Numbered from the stretch's first letter, positions 37,883 through 48,071 are shown. The stretch: DNA of 64,000 nucleotides from Rhodopirellula bahusiensis (GCF_002727185.1 NZ_NIZW01000020.1:62001-126000); one strand, 5' to 3'. Notes: generated by a model from the sequence alone, not told the origin. Numbers and translations: made by a program.

Positions 37883-37973
37883 GTACGATGGCCTTCCGAG
37901 GCCGTCGAAGACCAGTCCATTAGTCTTCCGTTTAGCCAAAACCGCACTCGACGGCCTTGGAAGGCCGTCGTAC
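37883..37973. repeat. Palindromic intergenic repeat, TTCC/GGAA family, copy 3
   Basis: GTACGATGGCCTTCCGAGG, then GCCGTCG, pairs with CGACGGCCTTGGAAGG, then CCGTCGTAC, around a 39-base centre. Inner palindromes GGCCTTCCGAGGCC and GGCCTTGGAAGGCC are complete. It fills the gap between the converging GntP permease and rny genes. Confidence 0.75.
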
Positions 37974-37982
37974 AAATCAGTC

Positions 37983-39551
37983 TTACTTCGCCGTGTTGGT
38001 GAAGCGGGCTTCGCGGACCACGGTGACTTTGATTTCACCAGGGTAGGTCAACTCTTTTTCAAACGTGGACGCGATGTCACGGCAGATCGCAGCGGCTCGC
38101 TCGTCGCTGACTTGCTGACTGCCGACCATCACTCGTAGCTCGCGACCGGCCGAGATCGCATAGGCCTGCTGCACGCCATCGAACCGTTGGGCGATGGATT
38201 CCAATTCTTCCATCCGTTTGACATATCGCTCCAAAGATTCGCGTCGGGCACCGGGACGGGACGCACTGCAGGCGTCGGCCGTCGCGACCAACATCGTGTA
38301 GGGGAACTCGGTCACAATTTCGTCGTGATGGCCTTTGGCGGCGTGCACCACTTCGTCGTTTTCTTTGCTGCGACGCAAAAGGTCCGCACCGATTTTGGGG
38401 TGGCCGCCTTCGAGTTCGTGATCAGCCGCTTTGCCAATGTCGTGAAGCAATCCACAACGACGGGCCAGGTCGCCATCCAGACCGATCATCTCCGCCATCA
38501 TCCCGGACAAGAACGCCACTTCGACGCTGTGCCGCAACACGTTCTGGCTATACGAGGTCCGAAAATGCAATCGACCAAGCATTTCGATCACGCGATCATG
38601 CAAACCCGATATATTGACTTCGCCGGCGGCTTCGTGCCCCTTTTGCAGAATGAACGCCTGGATTTCTTTGCCGGCCTGCTCGACTGTTTCTTCAATCTTC
38701 GACGGATGGATCCGACCGTCCGCGATCAACTTTTCAAGTGACATGCGAGCGACTTCGCGGCGGACCGGATCGAAGCCGCTGACCACAACCACGCCGGGAG
38801 TGTCGTCGATGATCAAGTCCACACCGGTCGCTTTTTCGAACGCACGGATGTTGCGACCTTCGCGGCCGATGATGCGGCCTTTCATGTCGTCGGTCGGCAC
38901 GCCAACCGTGCTGGTGGTCGTGTCAGCGGTGTGCACCGACGCGTAACGCTGCATGGCCGTCAACAACATCTCGCGAGCCTGCGCATCGACTCGTCGGCCC
39001 AATTCACGCTGATGTTTCAGCACCGTTGAACCGATTTCGTGCTCGAGATCTTGACGGAGTGATTGCATCAACTGGTCGGCCGCTTCCTCCTGAGTCATGC
39101 CGCTGACCTTCTCGAGCGACCGCTGGCTTTCCTGCACCAATCGATCCAGCTCGGCACGTTGCTCGGTCAGGTTTCGCATCTGCGCAGCGAGCCGAGTTTG
39201 GCTGCTTTCCAAACCACGCTGGGCTTTCCGCAGGGACTCTTGGCCGGACGCCAATTGATCTTCCCGGGCGTCCAGTTTGCGATCGCGAATTTGTTCTTTT
39301 TCGCGCATGGTCGCCACTTCACGATCCGCATCGGCTTTGACAGCCAGTGCTTTTTCGCGAGCGTCGACGATGAGTTGATTGCCTCTTGTTTCTGCTTCTC
39401 GACGAGCGGTCTCGAGAACCGCCTTGGCTTCTTCATCAAGCCGTTCTCGGCGTTTGACGGCCTGACGCTGGATGAAGGCCAAAACGGCGGCAATACCGAG
39501 GAAAAAGAAGAACAGGCAATAGAGGATGGTGGTGGCGAGTTGCGGATTCAT
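37983..39551 (-). CDS. rny: Ribonuclease Y
   Basis: Membrane-anchored endoribonuclease that starts mRNA decay. 522 residues: N-terminal helix (about 6-27), a long coiled coil (about 30-190) rich in E, R, K and Q, KH domain with [21 protein letters not shown] (about 217-237), and HD domain with LLHDIGKA plus [10 protein letters not shown] (about 345-375). KH and HD motifs are intact. Start [11 protein letters not shown] directly precedes the anchor helix. Confidence 0.96.
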   Translation of the reverse strand: MNPQLATTILYCLFFFFLGIAAVLAFIQRQAVKRRERLDEEAKAVLETARREAETRGNQLIVDAREKALAVKADADREVATMREKEQIRDRKLDAREDQLASGQESLRKAQRGLESSQTRLAAQMRNLTEQRAELDRLVQESQRSLEKVSGMTQEEAADQLMQSLRQDLEHEIGSTVLKHQRELGRRVDAQAREMLLTAMQRYASVHTADTTTSTVGVPTDDMKGRIIGREGRNIRAFEKATGVDLIIDDTPGVVVVSGFDPVRREVARMSLEKLIADGRIHPSKIEETVEQAGKEIQAFILQKGHEAAGEVNISGLHDRVIEMLGRLHFRTSYSQNVLRHSVEVAFLSGMMAEMIGLDGDLARRCGLLHDIGKAADHELEGGHPKIGADLLRRSKENDEVVHAAKGHHDEIVTEFPYTMLVATADACSASRPGARRESLERYVKRMEELESIAQRFDGVQQAYAISAGRELRVMVGSQQVSDERAAAICRDIASTFEKELTYPGEIKVTVVREARFTNTAK

Positions 39552-39832
39552 TAGATTCTCGAAGCCGCTTGTTCATCCCAGGCGCGCACCATTGGTCGAG
39601 GAGGTGCGGAACGCCTTGCTTCACACATGATCGCGGCGAAACTGGGCTGGCAAAAAGAACGCCAACCGTCGCAAAGCGAGTGAACAGCAGATAAATTATC
39701 AGCCACATGAGCAAAACGTCCGATGCAAAGCACGGGATTGAAAGCGGTGGTGTTAAGACGGAATCGCGAGTGTAACCGACCTCACTGACGCGGGAAACGG
39801 ACTCGCCCCCGCAGGACGCTCCCAACCACCAA
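39552..39832. other. Divergent intergenic region between rny and tilS
   Basis: 281 bp. It presumably holds promoters for both neighbours. I looked for 6S RNA or another structured RNA on both strands and found no convincing fold or T-tract. Confidence 0.4.
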
Positions 39833-41026
39833 ATGATCGGCGACGTGCCTCCAACAAATCCCAACGAGTCGTCGACCTGGCAATCCTTGCGTGACGCAAT
39901 CCGATTGACCTGGCCCAACCGACACGGCAGGTCATCCGACGTCGCAACGCTGATCGGATGCAGTGGCGGTGCCGACAGCGTCGCGTTGGTTCGGTTGCTG
40001 GCGGAACAATGGGCGGAGGAGTCACGTGCAATCAGCGGCTCGGACGAAGCTCGACCGATTCCCACGGCACCGCTCGTCGTGGCTCACTGCAATCACGGAC
40101 TTCGCGGCGAAGAATCCGATGCCGACGAAGCATTTGTTCACGCACTCTGCGACCAATTGCAACTGCCTCTCGTCGTGCATCGTGTTCGTGAGCAAGCGAG
40201 ATCCGCTGCAACCATCCAGGCCAGCGACGAACAAACGCTGCGACAGATCCGTCGCGAATTTTTTGTGCGAACCGCGAAGCTACACGGTTGCCGTTACGTG
40301 GCCGTCGCCCATTCGGCCGATGACCAAGCCGAGACAATGCTGCACCATTTCATTCGCGGCACCGGGCCACTCGGGTTGGCCGGCATCGCAGAGTCATCCG
40401 ATTTAAACGCGGACATTGTTCTGCGGCGACCGTTGCTGCAAGTCCGTCGCGAATCCTTGCGAGCCGGCCTTCGCGAGATCGGACAACCATGGCGAGAGGA
40501 CGCCAGCAACCAACTCACGCACTACACCCGCAATTGGATTCGCCGTGATGTGCTGCCGCTCGTCGAGAGTCGATACCCGAACGTGGTTGAAGCGATCCAT
40601 CGTGCAGGAACCCTGCAACGTGAAACGAACGAGATGGTTCGCCGGATGGCTGATCAGTGGCTAGAAAGATACTCGGAATTGGATGACAACCGATGGACCG
40701 TTCACACCGAGCGACTGTCGCGATCGACCAACTCCGATTTTTCAACAGCCCAATCAACCAACAGCGTCCACTGGGCGACCGAACGGCCGATCATCGTCGC
40801 GGCGAGCCAACTGGCGTGGGATCGCCTGGGTTGGCCTCGCGGTTCCATGACGATGGATCACTGGCAACGACTGTCGATGCTGATTCATGCTGACTCGCAA
40901 TCAATCTCCCCAACGGCAGATTCTTCAGCCGGCCAAGCCGACGATGCCGCGAACCATGGCGGTCATCTTCCCGGCGGCATCTCTCTTTGCGTTCAAGCGG
41001 ATCGCTTGGTGCTACGAAGCGAATGA
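39833..41026 (+). CDS. tilS: tRNA(Ile)-lysidine synthetase
   Basis: Adds lysine to C34 of the minor tRNA-Ile so that it reads AUA. The PP-loop SGGADSVALVRLL lies at about 44-56, followed by VAHCNHGLRGEESDAD and VAHSADDQAETMLHHFIRGTG, all typical of TilS. The C-terminal 120 residues, after the TilS substrate-binding domain, are less conserved. 397 residues is within the family range. Confidence 0.95.
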   Translation: MIGDVPPTNPNESSTWQSLRDAIRLTWPNRHGRSSDVATLIGCSGGADSVALVRLLAEQWAEESRAISGSDEARPIPTAPLVVAHCNHGLRGEESDADEAFVHALCDQLQLPLVVHRVREQARSAATIQASDEQTLRQIRREFFVRTAKLHGCRYVAVAHSADDQAETMLHHFIRGTGPLGLAGIAESSDLNADIVLRRPLLQVRRESLRAGLREIGQPWREDASNQLTHYTRNWIRRDVLPLVESRYPNVVEAIHRAGTLQRETNEMVRRMADQWLERYSELDDNRWTVHTERLSRSTNSDFSTAQSTNSVHWATERPIIVAASQLAWDRLGWPRGSMTMDHWQRLSMLIHADSQSISPTADSSAGQADDAANHGGHLPGGISLCVQADRLVLRSE

Positions 41027-41163
41027 CGAGCAAGGTGTCGGTTGATCGACACAATCCGGTCGACCGAACCAGCCCGATCAAACGGCCCATCACGTCGTCG
41101 GTTTGACTTCTGCAGCACGCAATCGGTGTTTGGTTGGGGGCCTGACACGAAGCTGAGAGTTAC

Positions 41164-41196
41164 GGTTCCCAAAGGAACCCGCGCGGATCGACCGCG
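41164..41196 (+). promoter_or_regulatory. Two adjacent short hairpins upstream of the ABC operon
   Basis: GGTTCC-CAAA-GGAACC is followed 2 bp later by CGCGG and CCGCG flanking a 5-base loop. They lie about 45 bp before the ABC ATPase start, so they could be part of its mRNA leader. No known riboswitch fits. Confidence 0.3.
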
Positions 41197-41239
41197 GACC
41201 TCTGATTAATTGCTTGCTACCGCGTCTGGCTGACACCTC

Positions 41240-42061
41240 ATGATTCATGTCCAACACCTGACGAAGGCTTACGAAGACCTTCGTCGGGGACGTTTCTTAG
41301 CCGTTGACCACATTTCGTTTTGTGTCCAACCAGGAGAAATCTTTGGACTGCTCGGTCCCAACGGAGCCGGCAAAACAACTGTGCTGCGAATCCTTTCGAC
41401 CGTGCTGCGTCCCAGTTCTGGCATCGCAACGATCGACGGCTACGACGTTTCGCATGAGCCCGCCGAGGTCCGTCGCCGCATCGGTTTTGTCAGCAACAAC
41501 ACCGCGATTTATGACCGAATGACGGCCTGGGAAATGGTCGGCTACTTTGGACGGCTTCACGGCATGCAACGCGACGAGTTGAACGATCGACTCGAAAAGC
41601 TGTTCGGCCAACTTCGCATGAACGAATTTCGCGACGTGCCCGGCAGCAAAATGTCCACGGGGATGCAGCAAAAGGTTTCCATCGCACGGGCCTTGGTGCA
41701 CGACCCTCCCGTGCTGGTCTTTGACGAAGCGACCCTGGGTCTGGACGTGTTGGTTGCTCGCAATCTGTTGGAAGTCATTCGCGAACTACGCGAAGCAGGC
41801 AAGTGCCTGATCTTTTCGACTCACATCATGAGCGAAGTCGAACGTTTGTGCGATCGAATCGCGATCATGCATCGTGGCCGCATCCTGGATTCAGGAACGC
41901 TGGGTGAACTGGTCGACCGGCACGAAGAAGAGAACTTCGAGGAACTTTTCTTCTCACTGCTCAACGAACATGAAACGGCAGAAGCAAACGAACAAAACGA
42001 AGGGCTGGGAAGCAATCCATCCCCGACTGAAACGCTCGCTACCACGGAGGCTGTTCGATGA
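41240..42061 (+). CDS. ABC transporter ATP-binding protein (NatA-like)
   Basis: 273 residues with a full nucleotide-binding domain: Walker [11 protein letters not shown]-loop region, signature [15 protein letters not shown], Walker [13 protein letters not shown] and a switch His in FSTHIMSE. This is the DrrA/NatA/CcmA-like exporter group. The C-terminal 40 residues are acidic. Its TGA stop overlaps the ATG of the permease (ATGA), so they form one operon and one transporter. Confidence 0.95.
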   Translation: MIHVQHLTKAYEDLRRGRFLAVDHISFCVQPGEIFGLLGPNGAGKTTVLRILSTVLRPSSGIATIDGYDVSHEPAEVRRRIGFVSNNTAIYDRMTAWEMVGYFGRLHGMQRDELNDRLEKLFGQLRMNEFRDVPGSKMSTGMQQKVSIARALVHDPPVLVFDEATLGLDVLVARNLLEVIRELREAGKCLIFSTHIMSEVERLCDRIAIMHRGRILDSGTLGELVDRHEEENFEELFFSLLNEHETAEANEQNEGLGSNPSPTETLATTEAVR

Positions 42062-44379
42062 GTGAATCGTCCAAACAAAAACGCGAACGAGCTGCCAAGG
42101 TCAACCGACCACGACTCGAAACGATTGGCTTGATCTACGCGCGTGAGATGCGAGATCAATTGCGAGACCGTCGAACGCTGTTCACGATCATCGTCTTGCC
42201 GATCTTACTGTATCCCATCGTCGGAATGCTGCTGTTGCAGATCGCTCAGTTCACTCAACAGCACCCAATTTCGGTCTGCGTGATCGGAATGGAACATGTC
42301 CAATCGGCCGCGGTCGGCGACATTCCACCGCTGCTGGTTGAAAAGGAAGCCGAAGAGGAAACGAACAAACCGGAAAAGGCGTTGCCGCAATATCGATTCG
42401 CCGACGCGGTATCCGAAGGCGTTCAAAATGTGAACGTGACGACGTATCAAACCAGCGAACTGCAACGCACCGGCGATTTGAGCGAACGAAGTGAAACCTG
42501 GGTTCGCGATGGGATCTATGACTGCGTGGTTTGCTTTGAAACGCCTTTGTCAGGAGTCGACCTAACGCAGCCCAATCAACAGGGAACGATCGGACTGTTT
42601 TACAACGTTGCATCCGATCAATCGTTGGTCGCCCGAGAACGCATGGCGTCGATCTTGAATCGTTGGCGCGGCACATGGGTTCGCAATCGATTGTCATCCG
42701 CAGGGATGGAGCTTTCGGTATTGGACCCGTTCCAAGTTCGTGACGTCGACATCGCACCGGAACGAACTCGCGAGGCCGCGTTCTGGAGCAAACTTCTGCC
42801 GTTCATCATGCTGATCTGGGCAATGACCGGTGCGTTCTATCCCGCGATCGACTTGGTCGCCGGTGAGAAAGAACGCGGCACTTTGGAAACATTGCTCTGC
42901 AGCCCCACGCTTCGAAGCGAAATCGTCTGGGGCAAACTCGGCGCCGTGATGTCATTCAGCATGATGACCGCGATCCTGAATGCTTGTTCGATGCTGGTAA
43001 CCAGCACGTTCGTGTTCAACCAAATCGCGATCGGTCCCGCCGGCGGATCCATGGGGACGCCGCCGTTGATTCCGATGCTGTGGTTGTTTGTCGCGCTCGT
43101 TCCTTTGTCAGCGTTGTTCAGTGCATTGGCCCTCGCGGTCGCTGCGATGGCACGCAGCAGCAAAGAAGGCCAGTACTACTTGATGCCGTTGATGATGCTG
43201 ACGCTGCCGCTTGTGCTGCTTCCCATGTTGCCAGGCACAACGCTCAGCCTCGGCACCAGCTTGATCCCCGTGACAGGAATGTTCCTGCTCGTTCGAACGT
43301 TGGTTGAAGGACACATGTTCGAAGCGCTCACGTACGTTCCGACCGTCGCACTTGTCACCGGCATCTGCTTGTGGATGGCCGTCCAATGGGCTCGGCGTCA
43401 ATTCGAATCCGAATCCGTTTTGTTCGGCGACGGCGATCAATGGGAACTCGGAGCATGGTTCCGACACCTTTGGCGTGACCGCCAATTGGCCGCCACTCCC
43501 ACCGTCGCGTTTGGCTGCGGAGCCGTCGTTCTGGTTGGACTGTTCTTTGGCAAGTTGGCAGTGACCGAGATGCCAACCACGTTCTCAGGAATCGCAACGC
43601 TGGTCCTGATCCCGCAACTTGGATTGATCCTGGGCCCCACGTTGTTGATGTCGATCATGCTGACAACATCACTTCGCACCAGCCTGCGGCTCAGCCTTCC
43701 GAGCTGGCGAACTTGGCCTGTGATCGGTGTGCTGTGCGTCATGCTTCATCCGCTGTACATCCAATTGGCAGGATGGATCAGCACGATGTATCCGCTCAGC
43801 GATCAGGCTGTTGAAGCCATGCTGCCATTCACCCAGCAGATCGCATCGGCACCATGGACATCCGTGATTCTGTTGATGGCATTCGTCCCTGCGATCTGCG
43901 AAGAGATCACGTTCCGTGGATTCATCTTCGGTGGACTGGTTCGTGGCGGTCATCCGCTGCGAGCTGTGTTGGTCACCGCATTGATGTTTGGTATCTCACA
44001 CGGTGTTCTTCAACAATCAATCTCAGCGACCTTCATGGGAATGTTGCTCGGCTGGATCGCTCTTCGAACCGGTAGCGTGCTGCCGGGCATCGCGATTCAC
44101 TTTTCCAACAACGCGATGTCAGCATCACTCCAGCGTGTCGCCGAATTGGATCTGCCAGTCATGAACGAACTGATTCAAAACACTGCCAATGGGCCAGCGT
44201 ACCATCCTTACTGGACCGCTTGTTGCTTCATCGTGTCAGCGGCATGTCTGGCCGGAATCTACCGGATCACGCAAGACGTGGACTCCATCAACAGCAGCGA
44301 TGCATTGGCCGACCGAGTGATCCTGGGCGGCAACGCAACGGACCCATCACTCAAACGACTGACAGCTGCGACTCAGTGA
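42058..44379 (+). CDS. ABC-2 type permease (NatB-like) fused to CPBP intramembrane protease
   Basis: 773 residues. Residues 1-400 are a NatB-like ABC-2 permease: one helix near 35-65, a large outside domain (about 70-235), then five or six helices including [13 protein letters not shown]. After a further membrane stretch, residues about 560-710 form a CPBP (CAAX/Rce1-like) domain with EEITFR (Glu615, Glu616, Arg620), FGISH (Phe644, His648) and HFSNN (His681). All expected catalytic residues are present, so it may be an active protease. The family may act on exported peptides, for example in bacteriocin self-immunity. Substrate unknown. Confidence 0.92.
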   Translation: MSESSKQKRERAAKVNRPRLETIGLIYAREMRDQLRDRRTLFTIIVLPILLYPIVGMLLLQIAQFTQQHPISVCVIGMEHVQSAAVGDIPPLLVEKEAEEETNKPEKALPQYRFADAVSEGVQNVNVTTYQTSELQRTGDLSERSETWVRDGIYDCVVCFETPLSGVDLTQPNQQGTIGLFYNVASDQSLVARERMASILNRWRGTWVRNRLSSAGMELSVLDPFQVRDVDIAPERTREAAFWSKLLPFIMLIWAMTGAFYPAIDLVAGEKERGTLETLLCSPTLRSEIVWGKLGAVMSFSMMTAILNACSMLVTSTFVFNQIAIGPAGGSMGTPPLIPMLWLFVALVPLSALFSALALAVAAMARSSKEGQYYLMPLMMLTLPLVLLPMLPGTTLSLGTSLIPVTGMFLLVRTLVEGHMFEALTYVPTVALVTGICLWMAVQWARRQFESESVLFGDGDQWELGAWFRHLWRDRQLAATPTVAFGCGAVVLVGLFFGKLAVTEMPTTFSGIATLVLIPQLGLILGPTLLMSIMLTTSLRTSLRLSLPSWRTWPVIGVLCVMLHPLYIQLAGWISTMYPLSDQAVEAMLPFTQQIASAPWTSVILLMAFVPAICEEITFRGFIFGGLVRGGHPLRAVLVTALMFGISHGVLQQSISATFMGMLLGWIALRTGSVLPGIAIHFSNNAMSASLQRVAELDLPVMNELIQNTANGPAYHPYWTACCFIVSAACLAGIYRITQDVDSINSSDALADRVILGGNATDPSLKRLTAATQ

Positions 44380-44395
44380 CCAACGCCTTGACCGT

Positions 44396-45832
44396 CTACC
44401 AATACCCACGCGACTGCGGTGCGTCGCTGGGAACTGGAGCCGATTGAAAGCCGCTGATTCGACCAGAGATTCGCGGTGCGTTTTCGCCGATGGGTTGTCC
44501 CGATTCATCGAACTGTGGCGAACCGGGAATACTTCCGACGGAATCGTTCAGGGTAAGTGGGCCACGCGGCGGTTGCAGCAACCAAAGCATCTCCAACGTC
44601 TGCCCGGACACCGGTACCGACACGCTGTGAGGAGCCGCAAACAGACGCATCAGTTGCGTCGCGGCAATCTGCTGCGGACCGGTCATCACAATTGGCTGGC
44701 CTCCGGCGCACAACATGGTTCCCGGTGGCATCTTTTCAAACCCACGCTGGCTGTTGCACAAGCCTTCCATGGCGAGTTTGCCATCGTACAAATCGAAGTC
44801 GATCGCGATCAAATCAAATTGAAAGTCTTCGGGAACGGCGGTGGACAATTGGCATCCCAAGTCTTCGGCCAATCGCGGCAACAACGATGCCGAGATCCAA
44901 CCGCGAGAAACCTGGACCACTCCGTCCACATCGACCACGCCTCCGCGAACAATCTGGCAACGGTTCAATTGCAACGACGCTTTGCCAACCAAACGGTGCG
45001 GCAAGAACTCAGTCATCCTCGCGAGGTCGATGTTCTCGATCCGAGCGCTGCTGAGATCCAACATCCAGTTCAATCCGCCGGCCCCGCCGCCATATTGATT
45101 GGGTACCTGAGCGAGCTTCGCGGCTCCGTGAAACGTTGCTTCGTCGCCAAGTTTTTGAAACGCGGGATGATAACCAGCCAGCCAAGCCAGCGGTGCGTTC
45201 AGCTCACCCGTCCGCAACGAAACAATCGTCCGAGGTTGAGCCTCATCGCGACGCCGCTTGATTTCGATTTCCATCGGCTCGATGTCCGGACGCTCACCCG
45301 CCAACATGCAACTCAGCATTGCCGTGACCTGTTTCTCGTCCGGCAAAATGGTTCCGTCTAAATCGCGAATCGTGAGCTGCGAATGAGCGGATTGGATGGT
45401 CAGGTCATCAGCCGCCAACCGGATCGGATTCATTGTGTGTTCGGGTCGGCAGAGGAACCGGTCGTGCACCAGCTGCCAAACGTCATCAAGGTACTCTGCA
45501 CGGATCTCGGGTTGGCTCAACCGCACGACGGTTCGATTGTCTTCTTGAACCCAAGAAACAATCCGGATGCGGCCGATCGATTGTTTGGTCTCGTTGTCTC
45601 GCAATTGGACGTCGCCCAGCTGCCACGTCGATGGGCTGACACGTTCGAGCGAACCGATGCGAACATCCAAACCTGTCTGCAAAGCCAGCGAGGCTTCGGT
45701 CGCGAGAACGCATCGACGGTGATACCACGGCGACCACAACACCAAAATGATCAACATCGTCACGCAGGTCGGAACCGCGCAGCAGGCAACGAACAAACTT
45801 CGAGCCACGGCTCGCATCGTCCGTTCGTGCAT
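44396..45832 (-). CDS. AsmA-like single-anchor protein of unknown function
   Basis: 478 residues. A single N-terminal transmembrane helix (about 18-37) is followed by a long periplasmic part of repeating beta strands: LQTGLDVRIGSLERVSPSTW, LGDVQLRD and similar segments resemble the opening of AsmA-type proteins, where LEVRIGxxxxxxxG is common. Such proteins may move lipids to the outer membrane. The match is weak, so I call it AsmA-like only. It converges on the ABC permease gene; the gap is 16 bp. An ATG at 45817 is an equal start choice. Confidence 0.65.
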   Translation of the reverse strand: MHERTMRAVARSLFVACCAVPTCVTMLIILVLWSPWYHRRCVLATEASLALQTGLDVRIGSLERVSPSTWQLGDVQLRDNETKQSIGRIRIVSWVQEDNRTVVRLSQPEIRAEYLDDVWQLVHDRFLCRPEHTMNPIRLAADDLTIQSAHSQLTIRDLDGTILPDEKQVTAMLSCMLAGERPDIEPMEIEIKRRRDEAQPRTIVSLRTGELNAPLAWLAGYHPAFQKLGDEATFHGAAKLAQVPNQYGGGAGGLNWMLDLSSARIENIDLARMTEFLPHRLVGKASLQLNRCQIVRGGVVDVDGVVQVSRGWISASLLPRLAEDLGCQLSTAVPEDFQFDLIAIDFDLYDGKLAMEGLCNSQRGFEKMPPGTMLCAGGQPIVMTGPQQIAATQLMRLFAAPHSVSVPVSGQTLEMLWLLQPPRGPLTLNDSVGSIPGSPQFDESGQPIGENAPRISGRISGFQSAPVPSDAPQSRGYW

Positions 45833-46271
45833 TCGGCGAATCCTTCGCGCTGCATGTGCTGGGTTGACGAAAACGTTTTCTCAACGAGGCATCGCGTCCG
45901 CCGCCATCGATGGCTGGCATCCGCGTTAGGCAATTTGCCGATTGGCTTTTGAGACCTCGTTGAGTCTCCGTTTCACGATTGCGACCATACTCAACTCGTT
46001 CCGCGAAAGGACAGATCGAAACGGGCTGGATTTTGTTTCGGTGGACGACCATTTCACGCTCGCAAACCATCGTGAAACTCGTCTTCGCGAGGTTCGCTCA
46101 AACAAGAAACGAAGAAGTCGTGAAACTGACGTGAGAAGAAACCATCTTTTGCTCAGGCATCAAAATTCAACCTACACGCGGGATAGCCCTCACCACGATG
46201 GAAGCGAATGCTGGCGAGAGGCTTGCTAGCATTCAAACGAACAATCCAGTGGGCACAACTCCGGCCAGAAT
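45833..46271. other. Intergenic region between two leftward genes
   Basis: About 439 bp with no supported gene. An imperfect hairpin (GAATGCTGGC and GCTAGCATTC, near 46207-46235) lies just after the glycosyltransferase stop and may mark its 3' end; it has no T-tract. Nothing else is seen. Confidence 0.4.
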
Positions 46272-47156
46272 TCATCGACGAAGCAAGCCGTAGCGGAAGA
46301 TGCATCCGAGAGCAGCGACGCCATCACGCCAACCGATCTTTTTGCCTTCGTCGTACCAACGATGGTGATAGCGAATCGGCCGTTCCGTGAAACGCAGATT
46401 CTTTCTGGCCCAACGTGCCGTCACTTCGATCTCGATTCCGAATCGATTTTCTTTCAGCTTTGGCAGGATGTCCAAAAAGTTTTCACGGCTAGCCATCTTG
46501 TAACAGGTCTCGACGTCACTCAGCCGCGGACCAATCGCGACACTGGCCAACCACGAGATGAACCCGTTGACGGCTTGGTGCCACCAAGGAGAGACCTGGC
46601 GGTCGCAATGGCCGTAACGCGTGCCGTAAACCACGTCGGCTTCACCAGCCAACAATGGCTGCAACATGACCCGAAAGTCACCTGGATCGTATTCGCTGTC
46701 GGCATCCTGAATCACGATCACGTCGCCTTCCGCCGCTTCAATGGCAGTGCGGATTGCCGCACCTTTGCCACGGTTTTCGGGATGACGAAGCAACGTGACT
46801 TGGTGGTCATTTTGACATTGTTCGAGGGTTTCCCCTGAGCCATCGTTCGATCCGTCGTCGACCACGATGATTTGCATCGGTAGTCCGGTGTTGCGCAGTG
46901 AGTTGAGCACCGATTCAACGGTGGAGCATTCGTTGTAGACAGGAACGATCACCGACAAACGAAACTGATCTGGCAGCGGATAGATCGAAAGCGCGCGACA
47001 AGCATCGGGGCCAATCGTTTGACGCATGCGAGCAACGTATTCGTCGCTGAACCAATAGCCGGGATCAACGGCTGAATCGACACCCAATGACGGGGGATTC
47101 AATTGCGGTTGCGATTCGTCCGATACGACATCGGAAGGCGCATTCAATTCGTTCAC
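46272..47156 (-). CDS. Family 2 glycosyltransferase (dolichol-phosphate-mannose-synthase-like)
   Basis: 294 residues. After a 65-residue non-conserved N-terminus comes the GT-A fold: LSVIVPVYNECSTVESV, IIVVDDGSNDGS (the Asp pair), NRGKGAAIRTAI and the metal-binding IQDADSEYDP. The C-terminal KENRFGIEIEVTARWARKNLRF and a HHRWYDEGKKIGWRDG segment match DPM1-like bacterial enzymes that make polyprenyl-phosphate sugars or lipids. No transmembrane helices of the GtrB type are seen. Confidence 0.92.
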   Translation of the reverse strand: MNELNAPSDVVSDESQPQLNPPSLGVDSAVDPGYWFSDEYVARMRQTIGPDACRALSIYPLPDQFRLSVIVPVYNECSTVESVLNSLRNTGLPMQIIVVDDGSNDGSGETLEQCQNDHQVTLLRHPENRGKGAAIRTAIEAAEGDVIVIQDADSEYDPGDFRVMLQPLLAGEADVVYGTRYGHCDRQVSPWWHQAVNGFISWLASVAIGPRLSDVETCYKMASRENFLDILPKLKENRFGIEIEVTARWARKNLRFTERPIRYHHRWYDEGKKIGWRDGVAALGCIFRYGLLRR

Positions 47157-47419
47157 GTGCGTTCACCGGATGTTGCATCAACGACTGAAACGTCATCGAG
47201 TTCGTCCTTCGGACAACATGCAACAACAAAGAAAAGGAAACCTGTTTGCGCACATCATACGACACTTCGCATCGTCGATGTTGTTGCTTCGCATCCACGA
47301 ATGGAAGTGAGTTGCTTCCCAAGTTGGTTGACAAAAAAAACTTCACTCGAACGAGTCGCATTTTCCAATGTCAAATCAATCGACCGGTCGACGCGAATGA
47401 TTTTTTGATGACTTTGTTG

Positions 47420-47448
47420 TTGACATTGATCGACCGTCACGCCAAATT
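47420..47448 (+). promoter_or_regulatory. Possible sigma-70-type promoter
   Basis: TTGACA at 47420-47425, then 17 bp, then CAAATT at 47443-47448. The -35 box is perfect, the -10 box matches at three of six positions. The spacing is ideal, and the site lies upstream of the first terminator of this region. Confidence 0.3.
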
Positions 47449-47566
47449 TTCGCTCGCTTGACCCACACATCTTCGATCCCCACACACACTTGTGCGGCGG
47501 TTGCATTGAACGTTCTGTTCAACCGATTGTGGTCGATGATTTGTCTCTTCTAACGGAGTGTGTTCG

Positions 47567-47671
47567 ATGCGGTTTGCCAGAGTTCCTTTTCAGTCTGTCA
47601 ATCACCGATCGCCCCACACTTTCTTCGACGTTTCCCCTTGGCAAGCGGGGTCGCCATCCGGCGTCATTTGA
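47567..47671 (+). CDS. Possible 34-residue small protein
   Basis: An ATG is preceded by ACGGAG nine bases upstream and opens 34 codons (MRFARVPFQSVNH... to ...SGVI), ending 29 bp before a strong terminator. Composition is basic and proline/serine-rich, with no membrane helix. This could be a real small gene or a chance frame within a small RNA. No family is recognised. Confidence 0.2.
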   Translation: MRFARVPFQSVNHRSPHTFFDVSPWQAGSPSGVI

Positions 47672-47700
47672 TTGACTCGGCATTTTTCCATTGACTAAAT

Positions 47701-47728
47701 CATGGCGAAGGGCCTCGCCATGTTTTTG
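47701..47728 (+). terminator. Rho-independent terminator 1 in the mdh upstream region
   Basis: CATGGCGA (47701-47708) pairs perfectly with TCGCCATG (47715-47722) over the six-base loop AGGGCC, directly followed by TTTTTG. The T-tract is on the plus strand only. No annotated plus-strand gene ends upstream, so it must serve a small RNA, a small gene or a leader. Confidence 0.8.
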
Positions 47729-47949
47729 TTCGTCACAACGATTGTGAACGATTCACGGGAGACGGTTTGGACTCCACGTCGTCGCTTCATTGCTTCGATT
47801 GACACGGACGTCACTCCCTTCATTTCGATGTTGCCCAACGATGCTTCTTGATTTCTCTCACGCAATCAAGGTGCATTGGTGAACTTGAATTCCGATCGCC
47901 GACAAGGATTGTTTGCATCGGGTAACAATTTGAATTGGTAGCACAGCGA

Positions 47950-47987
47950 AGCCAGTTTTGCATGAAGCAAAACTGGCTCGTTTTTTT
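47950..47987 (+). terminator. Rho-independent terminator 2 in the mdh upstream region
   Basis: AGCCAGTTTTGC (47950-47961) pairs perfectly with GCAAAACTGGCT (47967-47978) around ATGAA, then CG and seven T. A very strong plus-strand terminator. It stands 260 bp before the mdh start and 222 bp after terminator 1. Confidence 0.88.
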
Positions 47988-48009
47988 ATCTTCGCGTTCA
48001 CTCGCACGA

Positions 48010-48071
48010 AGGACGTTTTCTCACGTCCTGCAAACCCCAAAATTCACGGTCCGCTTGCAGACCGTAGAATT
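48010..48071 (+). promoter_or_regulatory. Tandem hairpins in the mdh leader
   Basis: AGGACGT (48010-48016) pairs with ACGTCCT (48023-48029); 11 bp later AATTCACGGTC (48041-48051) pairs with GACCGTAGAATT (48060-48071) with one bulged base. Both lie between terminator 2 and the mdh start and could form part of a regulatory leader. Confidence 0.45.

Noticed and set aside
39552-39832. 6S RNA between rny and tilS
   Set aside because: I could not find the long stem with central bubble or a terminator on either strand.
47702-47851. A 49-codon frame starting in terminator 1
   Set aside because: Its first codons are the terminator hairpin itself, there is no ribosome-binding site, and the composition is not convincing.
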